NCBI GenBank assembly: GCA_017881185.1 | Contig: JADGRE010000006.1 | Span: 1-58,015, forward strand | DNA length: 58,015 bases | Source: Pseudomonadota bacterium | Lineage (GTDB): Bacteria > Myxococcota_A > Polyangia > Polyangiales > JAFGIB01 | Direction: 5' to 3' | Shown: positions 21,763 through 29,323 of the stretch, piece by piece | How positions within the stretch are numbered: position 1 is the first letter of the stretch | Layout of the letters: every line of letters begins with the position of its first letter | Notes under the pieces: model-generated | Database searches by the model: none | Told to the model about the DNA's origin: nothing | The model's input: the letters and a program-made list of their open reading frames with translations, nothing else | Made by a program: the position numbers and the translations under genes

Positions 21763-21810
21763 ACACAATATGTGGTGAAGGGTGGCCACCTCAACCACCA
21801 CAAGTTGTGG
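21763..21810. promoter_or_regulatory. Pair of NrdR boxes upstream of nrdJ
   Basis: Box 1, ACACAATATGTGGTGA at 21763-21778, fits the NrdR consensus (acaCwAtATaTwGtgt) at about 13 of 16 positions. Box 2, CCACCACAAGTTGTGG at 21795-21810, is weaker (about 10 of 16) but contains the palindrome CCACAAGTTGTGG. The start-to-start spacing is 32 bp, the three-turn spacing known for NrdR. This predicts repression of nrdJ by ATP/dATP-bound NrdR; nrdR itself is not in the window. Confidence 0.68.
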
Positions 21811-22283
21811 CACGACGGGTGATAAGGCCCGTCGGCTGCTTGCGTCAACAAAAAAGCAAGCGCGTCGATCGAAGCTTGATCAGCAGCGAGTTGGGGCTTG
21901 ACTGACGTGCTCGAAGAGCGAGCACTCGCGCGTCACGAACGCAGCAACATATGACGAGACGATTCGTGACATGACACGTATGGCCCATCCTAGAGACAGA
22001 CCGCCGGATCGCAAGGGGCCACGCGCCTCTTCACCACTTTTCTCGACCGTGCTGCAGCTTGCGAAACCTGTTGGTCGTCGACGCGCGCGTCCGTCGGGTA
22101 CCGCGAGCGATCCAAAAAACCGAACGCGTACTTGAGCCAATCTCGGCGTCGCACGCGCGGAAGATCCGTCGCACCCGAACACGACCGGCAGCGAGCGGAA
22201 GATCCGTCGCGCAAGAAAATGCAATTCGCGCCGCGACGCAGTGCGATCGCGCGCATGTAGGCACAAGTGTGTTTCAGTCGCTA
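21811..22283. other. Non-coding interval between nrdJ control region and a secreted protein gene
   Basis: About 470 bp without a supported gene. It contains the hairpin GTGCTCG-aagag-CGAGCAC (21907-21925), nested inside an outer TGACG/CGTCA pair. It also holds a 16-bp direct repeat, GCGGAAGATCCGTCGC, at 22157-22172 and 22195-22210. The hairpin could end transcription of the minus-strand gene that stops at 22284, though it lacks a T-run. Confidence 0.5.
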
Positions 22284-22862
22284 TCAGTCGTTCGGAACGG
22301 TGCCGAAGACCATGCGCATGCCGCCGGTGCTGTGCAGCTGCGCGCTCACGCGCTTGTCGGCTGCCTCGTAGTTTGCGTCGACGAGCTCCCAGCCCGAGCA
22401 CAGGCCGCCCTTGAGCTTGAATGCCTTGTTTTCATCGGTGCACAGCGTGCCCACTTCCATCGCGAGCACCAGACGTTGATGCGACTTGATCGGGTCGCTC
22501 TTCACGGTTTGCGACAACACGATGGGTGCGTCGGGCGCGTTGAGCGGCACGCTGATGTCGAGCGCTGTGCCGACTGCAGAGAAACCTTTCTGGATCTGCG
22601 CGGCCGAAGGTTTCTTCGACGCCTTCTTGAGCGTGATCAAGCGCGAGTGTCCGACCGGCAGACCTTTCGGAAAGGTCATCGTGATGCCGCCGCCCAAGTC
22701 GAAGATGGCGCCGGTCACCGTGTCGATCGCTTGGGTGACCGAGCCTTTTCCGCTGAACGTGGGCAGGCCGGAGTCTTGCGCCATGAGCGAAAGCGGCAGG
22801 CTCAGCAACCCGCCGAGCAGCAGCGTGACGAGCCAGTAGCGAAGGTGATTGAACGTTCTCAT
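22284..22862 (-). CDS. Secreted protein of unknown function
   Basis: A 192-residue exported protein. The signal peptide (YWLVTLLLGGLLSLPLSLMA, cleavage before QDSG) is clear. The mature part is beta-rich with few motifs: AIFDLGGGITMTFPKGLPVG, then LDISVPLNAPDAPIVLSQTV, ending in GGMRMVFGTVPND. Two cysteines about 17 residues apart may form a disulfide. The ATG has an excellent ribosome site (AGGAGGA). I do not recognise a family. The gene stands alone between long non-coding regions. Confidence 0.7.
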   Translation of the reverse strand: MRTFNHLRYWLVTLLLGGLLSLPLSLMAQDSGLPTFSGKGSVTQAIDTVTGAIFDLGGGITMTFPKGLPVGHSRLITLKKASKKPSAAQIQKGFSAVGTALDISVPLNAPDAPIVLSQTVKSDPIKSHQRLVLAMEVGTLCTDENKAFKLKGGLCSGWELVDANYEAADKRVSAQLHSTGGMRMVFGTVPND

Positions 22863-23006
22863 GGAGTCCTCCTGCGCGACACACCCTGCGACGCGCGAAT
22901 CGACGCGTGATCAAGCGACGGTCAGCCCCGGCGCAGGCTTCACTTTAGACGAAAGCAGGCGCCGCAAGCACGCGTGCTCGTGCGCGCTTCACGTACGCAC
23001 GGGTCG

Positions 23007-23330
23007 TCAGTGCGTGGCGCCGGAGTCGTCGTGGTCGACGCCCGCGTCGTCCCGGACGCCGGGGAGGGCACCAACGCCAGCAGAACCGTTGGCGTTGCTG
23101 CCGGCGGTCGGGGGCATGGGTGCTCCGGCCGTGGTGCCTGCGTTGCCGAAGCTGCCGGCGCCCGAGGTGGTGCCGCTGCCCCCTGCGCCGCCCGCGCCTG
23201 CGGTGCCCGGACCGGCGCTCTGTCCGCCGCGACCCGGCGGCTCGAGGCCCGGACCGACGCAGCCGCCGAGGGTGCAGACCGCCAGGACTACGAGGGGCGC
23301 TCGGAGGCAACTGCGGCCCCAACCTGTCAT
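23007..23330 (-). CDS. Small low-complexity lipoprotein, CVGPGLEPPG type (second copy)
   Basis: A 107-residue lipoprotein. The signal APLVVLAVCTLGGC ends in a lipobox, and the mature N-terminus begins CVGPGLEPPG. The rest is low-complexity Gly/Ala/Ser/Thr sequence with an Asp-rich end (DDAGVDHDDSG) and looks unfolded. The same CVGPGLEPPG motif follows the lipobox of the gene just upstream, so the two are tandem paralogs. The start codon overlaps the upstream stop (ATGA), so translation is coupled. It probably forms a flexible surface tether or spacer; no enzyme motif is present. Confidence 0.7.
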   Translation of the reverse strand: MTGWGRSCLRAPLVVLAVCTLGGCVGPGLEPPGRGGQSAGPGTAGAGGAGGSGTTSGAGSFGNAGTTAGAPMPPTAGSNANGSAGVGALPGVRDDAGVDHDDSGATH

Positions 23331-23680
23331 CGCGTGCGGCCTCCGGCGTCGTCGCTGCCGGCGTCGGTTTCAGCGGCGCCCGAGTCGGTCGTGGCGCCCG
23401 AGCCCGCGCCGCCACCGGCGGCACCGCTGTCCACGTTGCTGGAAATCGGTACGGTGCCCGCATCCGCCGAGCCCGCCGCTGCATCCGCAAAGCCGCCACT
23501 GGTGCCTGCTGCATTACCGCTGGCGCTCTTGTTGCCGCCAGGCGGTTCGAGACCTGGGCCTACGCAGCCGGCAAGCCCCAGGGCGAGCAGCAATGCGAAC
23601 GCGACCCAAACGAGTCCGCTAAAGCGTCGCTCGGCTTGCTCGCGCCCGGTCCTCATCCATGTCCAAGTCGGCTGCGCCAT
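23327..23680 (-). CDS. Small low-complexity lipoprotein, CVGPGLEPPG type (first copy)
   Basis: A 117-residue lipoprotein whose signal (VWVAFALLLALGLAGC) ends in lipobox LAGC and is followed by CVGPGLEPPGGNKSAS. The mature chain is Ala/Gly/Ser/Asp-rich without recognisable domains. A longer basic N-terminus (MAQPTWTWMRTGREQAERR) precedes the hydrophobic stretch; a start at the inner Met (residue 9) is also possible. It overlaps the next gene by four bases (ATGA) and shares its mature N-terminal motif, so a gene duplication is likely. Confidence 0.7.
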   Translation of the reverse strand: MAQPTWTWMRTGREQAERRFSGLVWVAFALLLALGLAGCVGPGLEPPGGNKSASGNAAGTSGGFADAAAGSADAGTVPISSNVDSGAAGGGAGSGATTDSGAAETDAGSDDAGGRTR

Positions 23681-23808
23681 GTGGCTTTTCCAGATCTACC
23701 CGCGTGTCGACGCGCAGGACCACTCTCTTCGCTAGTGGATACCCGGCGACCAACCGGCTCACGACACAGCGTAACCGTCAAAGGCGGTGGGGTACAGCAA
23801 GGTAACAA

Positions 23809-23837
23809 TTGACACTGCGGGTGTGGCACCCAATACT
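23809..23837 (+). promoter_or_regulatory. Promoter of the tRNA-Met gene
   Basis: TTGACA (23809-23814), a 17-base spacer, then AATACT (23832-23837), with the tRNA starting 18 bp later. The -35 is perfect and the -10 is one of the usual variants, so this is a strong housekeeping promoter. It is the best reference for promoter shape in this window. Confidence 0.85.
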
Positions 23838-23855
23838 GCGCCGGCTTTTCAGGGC

Positions 23856-23929
23856 GCCGATGTAGCTCAGCCGGTTAGAGCGGGCGTTTCATACGCGCTA
23901 GGTCGGAGGTTCGAGTCCTCCCATCGGCA
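23856..23929 (+). tRNA. tRNA-Met (CAT)
   Basis: 74 nucleotides fold as a full cloverleaf. The acceptor is GCCGATG/CATCGGC with discriminator A. The D arm is GCTC/GAGC. The anticodon stem is GGCGT/GCGCT with loop TTCATAC, giving anticodon CAT. The T arm is GGAGG-TTCGAGT-CCTCC. The paired first base (G1-C72) argues against an initiator tRNA. It is most likely elongator Met, though an Ile tRNA modified to lysidine also has a CAT gene anticodon. The 3' CCA is not encoded. Confidence 0.93.
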
Positions 23930-23930
23930 C

Positions 23931-24076
23931 AAAATAGCGCGGCTGGCGCGCGATACACTTCGCGAGCGCCGTTCGGGGCCTGCGGTCCGTGCTCACGTAC
24001 CGACACGTACGCTGCGCGCGGTCCTCGGCCCCGAACGCCGCTCGCTCGCGTCTCGCGCGCCATCCGTCGCTATTTT
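23931..24076. repeat. 146-bp imperfect inverted repeat abutting the tRNA
   Basis: Starting two bases after the tRNA, AAAATAGCG (23931-23939) pairs with CGCTATTTT (24068-24076). Further matching blocks follow inward: TGGCGCGCGA with TCGCGCGCCA (23944-23953, 24053-24062) and CGTTCGGGGCC with GGCCCCGAACG (23970-23980, 24027-24037). The loop holds a small CGTAC/GTACG hairpin. It could be an oversized two-way terminator for the tRNA and tolB, or a palindromic element sited at a tRNA 3' end. Confidence 0.75.
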
Positions 24077-24160
24077 CGGCGAGCGTTGGTGGGGATGGTT
24101 TCGGGCGGCGTGGCAGCTGCGCTGCCTTCGGCAGGCAGCGGGACGAGAGTTGCTTCGGCT

Positions 24161-25477
24161 CTAGCGGCCCCAGCGGACTGTCGAGATGGTGCCGTTGAGC
24201 ACCTTGATTTGGTTTAGGCCTTCGGGGTTGGAGATGAAGACTCCACCGCGGGAGGAGGCGAAGGCGACCATGCGGCAGTCGGGGGAGAAGGCGGGGTCTT
24301 GGTTTACGCCTTGGCCTTGGGTGAGGCGCTTGTATTCGCCGGTCTTGAGGTTGAGGGTGACGATGTCGAAGCCGCCGCCGTCGCGGGCGGAGAACGCTAG
24401 CAGCGGCGTCTGCGGGTCCATGCACCAGGCGGGTGTTTGGTTGTGGTTGCCCTTGTAGGTCAGGCGGGTCACGCCGCCACCTTCGCCGTCCATCGAGAAG
24501 ATCTGCGGGCCGCCGTGGCGGCTCGACACGAAGGCGATGCGGCCGCCGGGACCGCACGCGGGGCTGACGTCGATCGAAGGGTTGTTGGTGAGGCGGCGTT
24601 GATCGCTGCCGTCGAGCGCGGCGCTGTAGATCTCACTGTTTCCGTCGCGCGTGGACGAGAAGTACACGCGGCCGTTGCACACGCTGGGGCCCATGTTGAG
24701 GCCGTTGCCTTCGATGACCGGGCGCTCGCGGCTCTTGGTGTTGGTGAGGTACGAGCCCGTGTCGGTGAGCATCGAGTACCAGACCCCGGCGTTGGCGCCG
24801 AAGCTCGGCAACATGGCGTTGCCGCGGCCGCTGCTCACGCGGTACTGGCCGTGCCCGTCGAAGTCGGAGAAGTAGATGTCTTTGCGACCGGGGCCGACTT
24901 TGCGCGCGTAGAGCAGATGCGTGCCGAACGCGCCTGCCTTGCCGGTGAGCACACGCAGGATCTCGTTGGCGAAGTCGTGCATGAAGCCGCGCAGCTGCTC
25001 GCTGTTGCCGTGGTAGGTGCGCGAGAGCACGGCAGTCTCTCCGCGCGCCAGCTCGTACAGGCGCATCTCGACGTCGAGGTTGCTGCCGTTCTGCGTGAGC
25101 TTGCCTTTGACCACGCCTTGCGCGCCCACGCTCGACCACGGCGCTTTCTGCAGACCGAGGCCCTCGGCTTCGGTGTTCGCGAGGAACGAGCGTGGATCAA
25201 GCACCTGGAACAGTGCCGAGAGCGTGAGATCGTTGCGGACCACGCCGGCGCCTTCGCTGCCGAGCGCGCTGCTGCCGAGCAAGCTGGGCACGGCGATGCG
25301 GTAGAGCGCGCGCTCGGGCGAGTCGACGTCGATCACCACGCGCGTAGGCAGCGGTTCGTCTTTGGCGGGTGCGCCCTGCGAGGCGCCGTGCGGTGGCCAC
25401 ACCCAGGCTGCCGCCCACGCAAACAGAACGAGACTCGTGGCGAAAGTGCGAAGACGGCTCTGGCGTGTTTTGCTCAT
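24161..25477 (-). CDS. tolB: Tol-Pal system beta-propeller protein TolB
   Basis: A 438-residue periplasmic protein. The signal peptide is followed by an N-terminal alpha/beta domain (about 35-165) and a C-terminal six-bladed propeller (about 170-438) with repeats such as [40 protein letters not shown] and [13 protein letters not shown]. TolB links the TolA-TolQ-TolR motor to Pal and helps constrict the outer membrane at division. The start at 25477 is set by GAGGAACC; the longer frame lacks one. It is the last gene of a tolQ-tolR-tolA-tolB order, separated from the TolA-like gene by 67 bp. Pal, normally next, is replaced by the tRNA region. Confidence 0.92.
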   Translation of the reverse strand: MSKTRQSRLRTFATSLVLFAWAAAWVWPPHGASQGAPAKDEPLPTRVVIDVDSPERALYRIAVPSLLGSSALGSEGAGVVRNDLTLSALFQVLDPRSFLANTEAEGLGLQKAPWSSVGAQGVVKGKLTQNGSNLDVEMRLYELARGETAVLSRTYHGNSEQLRGFMHDFANEILRVLTGKAGAFGTHLLYARKVGPGRKDIYFSDFDGHGQYRVSSGRGNAMLPSFGANAGVWYSMLTDTGSYLTNTKSRERPVIEGNGLNMGPSVCNGRVYFSSTRDGNSEIYSAALDGSDQRRLTNNPSIDVSPACGPGGRIAFVSSRHGGPQIFSMDGEGGGVTRLTYKGNHNQTPAWCMDPQTPLLAFSARDGGGFDIVTLNLKTGEYKRLTQGQGVNQDPAFSPDCRMVAFASSRGGVFISNPEGLNQIKVLNGTISTVRWGR

Positions 25478-25544
25478 GGTTCCTCGGCTCCGACGCTCGA
25501 TTATTCCGACAACGAACACGCGGCTCAAGTTTGGCGCGTACGCG

Positions 25545-26351
25545 CTATGGCTTGAAATTCACACCCAGCGTCCAGGTTCCGGCGAATTTGTCGGCGACCT
25601 CGGGAGGTGGATCGGGCAAGGTGGTGCCCTGCGCGCGCAGCTCGTTGATGCGATCTTCCACGCTCTGATCGAAGAGCGCATTGCCGCTCGACTTCACGAT
25701 CTGGTGCGGGCCCACATGCTTGCTGGCTGTGATCTCGATGCTGGCGCGCGTCACGAGGTTGTGCGTGTCGGTCAGCGTGTTGGGAATGGTCCAGCCGCGC
25801 TTGAAGAACGACACGAGCTGACCCATGTAGAGGTCTCCGGCTTTCGCGCTGGTCTCCGTGCCGTCGGGCACGCCGTTGGGGTCGCCTTCTTGCTCTTGCT
25901 GCTGCGCGATCTCTGCGAAGGTTTGCGCGCGGTCGCCCAGGTGCGTGAGCAAGTCTTCGGTGGGGTTCACGGGCTGCGGGCCGGCGTCGGGCTTGTTCGG
26001 TTTGGGCGGGTCCATCACCTTGGAGACGGCGACGCCCGGTTGCGGCGCGGTGGACTTCACCGGCACTTTGCGGTTGGGGATCTTGTGCGGGTCGAGCTTC
26101 TTGCCCAGGCGCACGAAGCGCGCTTCCACCACGTGCTCTTCGATGATGGCGTGCGGAGTCTTGCCCACGCCGCTGGCAGAGAGCAGTGCCAGCACCAGCG
26201 CGATCGCGCCAGGCACCAGCAGGTGCGCACAGATGGCTGCGACCACGCCGCCCACGGCCATGCCGCTCGAAACCGTGCGCGGTCGCAAGAGCGACGGGGG
26301 CCGGAAGTCGAGGCCCTGCATGGGCAGGACCATGCTGTTGCGTGCGCTCAT
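25545..26351 (-). CDS. TolA/TonB-like energy transducer
   Basis: A 268-residue protein with one membrane segment (about 32-60, VGGVVAAICAHLLVPGAIALVLALL), a short Lys/Pro-rich middle part (VDPPKPNKPDAGPQPVNP-like) and a C-terminal TonB/TolA-type domain. The last contains the RGWTIPNTLT and ASIEITASKHVGPHQIVKSS segments and ends in LPDPPPEVADKF. Its place between tolR and tolB suggests it fills the TolA role, carrying force from TolQ/R to TolB and Pal across the periplasm. The central helical domain of E. coli TolA is missing, so it is much shorter than that protein. The ATG overlaps the tolR stop (ATGA). Confidence 0.82.
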   Translation of the reverse strand: MSARNSMVLPMQGLDFRPPSLLRPRTVSSGMAVGGVVAAICAHLLVPGAIALVLALLSASGVGKTPHAIIEEHVVEARFVRLGKKLDPHKIPNRKVPVKSTAPQPGVAVSKVMDPPKPNKPDAGPQPVNPTEDLLTHLGDRAQTFAEIAQQQEQEGDPNGVPDGTETSAKAGDLYMGQLVSFFKRGWTIPNTLTDTHNLVTRASIEITASKHVGPHQIVKSSGNALFDQSVEDRINELRAQGTTLPDPPPEVADKFAGTWTLGVNFKP

Positions 26352-26761
26352 TCGGAGGCCAAGGGGTCTGTCACCAAGCCTAGCTTGTCGATGCCGCCCT
26401 TGCGCAACAGCGCCATGACTTTGGCCACGAAGCCGTAGGGGACGGCCTCGTCGGCTTGCAGGTAGATCTCGCGTTCGCGCTGCAACCGGGCGTTGTGGGT
26501 GAGCACGTCTTCGAGCTTGTCGTAGGGGATCTCGGTCTCACCCAGGAAGACCTTTTGGTCTTTGGTGATGCTGAGCAAGAGTTTCTGCTCTTCTCTGTCC
26601 ATCTGGGCGGCGTGCGCCTTGGGCAGATCGACCTCGATTCCGGTGGTCATCATGGGCGCGCTCACCATGAAGATGATGAGCAAGACGAGCATGACGTCGA
26701 CCAGCGGTGTGACGTTGATCTCGCTCAGCGGTCCTTTGCCGGAACCCGAAGACATGCCCAT
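26348..26761 (-). CDS. tolR: TolR/ExbD biopolymer transport protein
   Basis: A 137-residue protein of the ExbD/TolR family. SEINVTPLVDVMLVLLIIFMVSAPMMTTG near residues 12-40 is the single membrane helix with the essential proton-path Asp (in PLVDV). The periplasmic domain (IEVDLPKAHAAQMDREEQKL, LLSITKDQKVFLGETEIPYD) is typical. It forms the inner-membrane proton-driven motor with TolQ. It overlaps the TolA-like gene by four bases and follows tolQ by 44 bp. TolR is preferred over ExbD because of the adjacent tolB. Confidence 0.92.
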   Translation of the reverse strand: MGMSSGSGKGPLSEINVTPLVDVMLVLLIIFMVSAPMMTTGIEVDLPKAHAAQMDREEQKLLLSITKDQKVFLGETEIPYDKLEDVLTHNARLQREREIYLQADEAVPYGFVAKVMALLRKGGIDKLGLVTDPLASE

Positions 26762-26805
26762 GGCGCGACCTCCTAGTCTGGTTGCTCAGCCGGCCTCAGC
26801 CGGCC

Positions 26806-27570
<765 letters not shown>

Positions 27571-27682
27571 CGTTTCACCGGTCCTCCGCTGCCAACGGTT
27601 TTGACCACGCACGCTGCGCCCTGTCAATTGAACGGGACCGCGGGCGACGTTGGGGTGAAGGGCGAATGGGGCGTGTTAGCGC

Positions 27683-28195
27683 TCAACCGCGCCGTTTGGC
27701 GGCGCGCAGCGCGTCATCGAGCTCGGCCTCGCCCACGGCGCCCACACGCGAAAGCACGATCGTCCCGCTGGGCGAAAGCACGTAGGTGGTCGGCACCGAG
27801 CGCACGCGCAGACGCTGCATGAGCGCCTCGTCGCTGCGTCCGACCGGGTAGGTGATCCCAAACTCGCGTGCCGCGCGCATCAGCTCGCTCTGGTTCGCCG
27901 AGTCCACCGACAAGCCGACCACGCGCACGCCGTGGGCGGCTGCCGCCGACAGCAGCGGCGCTTCGAAGCGACACGGCGCGCAGTAGCTCGCCCAGAAGTT
28001 CAGCACCAGGACTTGCCCGGGCGCGCCGTCGAGCTGGAAATGCGAGCCGTCGGAGAGCTCGGCCGAGACCACCGGCAGTCGCTCACCTTTCGCGAAGGTG
28101 GCGACCGGTTTGACGTTGCGGCTGAACCAGAACACGCCGACGAACAGCAGCGCCCAAGGCAACGCGCGGCGCACGAAGCTGATCAGGCTCTCCAT
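27683..28195 (-). CDS. Membrane-anchored thioredoxin-like protein (TlpA/ResA type)
   Basis: A 170-residue thiol-disulfide oxidoreductase. One N-terminal membrane helix (RALPWALLFVGVFWFS) anchors a periplasmic thioredoxin fold. The active site is WASYCAPC, and the cis-Pro region is SVPTTYVLSPSGTIV. Such proteins keep cysteines reduced for cytochrome c maturation or periplasmic enzyme repair. The start chosen is the Met just before the membrane helix, with a weak ribosome site; a GTG two codons earlier is also possible. It lies downstream of a 144-bp nested inverted repeat that separates it from the EamA gene. A second TlpA-like gene is at 56989. Confidence 0.85.
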   Translation of the reverse strand: MESLISFVRRALPWALLFVGVFWFSRNVKPVATFAKGERLPVVSAELSDGSHFQLDGAPGQVLVLNFWASYCAPCRFEAPLLSAAAAHGVRVVGLSVDSANQSELMRAAREFGITYPVGRSDEALMQRLRVRSVPTTYVLSPSGTIVLSRVGAVGEAELDDALRAAKRRG

Positions 28196-28272
28196 GCCCG
28201 ACACGATGCAGTCCCGAGCCCCTCGCGGCAAGCCCCTCACGCAGTCTCCACCCCACCCCACCCCACCACAAA

Positions 28273-28416
28273 GTCGCGCGCGTTCAGCGCAGCTCGCTAT
28301 TGCGGCGCAGGTCGGGGAGGACGAGTCCGAGCACGGACCCGCCGGACCGCGCGCAGGACTCGTCCTCCCCGACCGTTCAGCGTCGCCACAAGCCGAATGC
28401 GTTGAACGCGCGCGAC
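28273..28416. repeat. 144-bp nested inverted-repeat element
   Basis: The outer arms GTCGCGCGCGTTCAGCGCA (28273-28291) and their complement (28398-28416) pair over 19 bases with one G-T. The inner arms GGTCGGGGAGGACGAGTCC (28310-28328) and their exact complement (28356-28374) pair over 19 bases. Internal loops separate the two stems. The right half can also fold alone, because CGTTCAGCG and CGTTGAACG pair. It sits just past the EamA stop and could end that transcript, but it is far longer than a normal terminator. Confidence 0.8.
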
Positions 28417-28420
28417 GCTG

Positions 28421-29302
28421 CTACGACCCGAATGCGATGAGCGCGATGCCCGCCACGGACGCCAGTGCTCCAGACAGCCGCCCCACGCCCGGCCGTTCGC
28501 CCAAGGTGAGCATCGCCAGCGCCACGGCGAACAGCACGCTGGTCTGGCGCACGGCGACCACGTAGCTCACCGGTGCCGTGCGCATGACCTCGAGCACCAG
28601 GATGTAACTCAGCCAAGTGATCACGGCGCTGGCGCTGATCAGCACACCGCGCGCCCGCAGCTCCTGGCGCAGCGCCTGCTTGCCCACGCGCTTCCACGCC
28701 AGTGGCAGACACACCAGCGCCGAGCCCACCGTGAACAACCAGTAGAACACGCTCGACGCAGGCACCGGGCAATCCCACGCTACGCCACGCAGCACCTGCA
28801 TCGCGCGCTTGTCGATGACCGAGAACAGCGCGGTCAGCAGCAGCATCTGGTACGCGTACAGCGCGGCCGGTTGCTTGAACGCCGACCACTGCACGCTGCC
28901 GCCGGTCTGCACGAGCCACAGGCCGATGACTGCCAGCGCGATGCCGAACGCACCGGTGCCCGACACGTGCTCGCCCAACAGCGGCACCGCCAAGAGCGGC
29001 ACCACCAGCGGTGTGGAGCGCGAGATCGGATACACGACGCTCAAGTCGCCCGCCTCGTACGCGAGCGCGAGCGTGACGAACGACAGTCCGTGCGCGAGCG
29101 AGCTACCGAGCGTGAGCCAGACCAGCTCTGCGGGGATACTGCGGTACGGAATGAAGAAGAGCAGGGGCAGCGCCGCCAGTGCGGTGATCGCCGTCAGCAA
29201 GAACAAGAACGCCGTGGGCTTGCGCGTGCGCTTGGCCGCGGTGTTCCAGATCGCGTGCAGCAGCGCCGAGCCGAGCACCCAGACAACATCTCTCGACGTC
29301 AC
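28421..29302 (-). CDS. EamA/DMT family transporter
   Basis: A 293-residue integral membrane protein with about ten helices in two EamA repeats. The first starts VLGSALLHAIWNTAAKRTRK and includes LAYEAGDLSVVYPISRSTPLV, a typical DMT signature. The second includes RTAPVSYVVAVRQTSVLFAVALAMLTLGERPG, also typical. These proteins export or exchange metabolites such as amino acids, nucleosides or drugs; the substrate cannot be told. The start is GTG at 29302. The gene is preceded by a lipoprotein on the same strand that ends 22 bp upstream. Confidence 0.88.
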   Translation of the reverse strand: MTSRDVVWVLGSALLHAIWNTAAKRTRKPTAFLFLLTAITALAALPLLFFIPYRSIPAELVWLTLGSSLAHGLSFVTLALAYEAGDLSVVYPISRSTPLVVPLLAVPLLGEHVSGTGAFGIALAVIGLWLVQTGGSVQWSAFKQPAALYAYQMLLLTALFSVIDKRAMQVLRGVAWDCPVPASSVFYWLFTVGSALVCLPLAWKRVGKQALRQELRARGVLISASAVITWLSYILVLEVMRTAPVSYVVAVRQTSVLFAVALAMLTLGERPGVGRLSGALASVAGIALIAFGS

Positions 29303-29323
29303 CGGGTACGCATAGCACGGGCG

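Noticed and set aside
21660-21900. Cobalamin riboswitch upstream of nrdJ
   Set aside because: No B12-box-like conserved sequence was seen; the leader is explained better by NrdR boxes and the 11-bp array.
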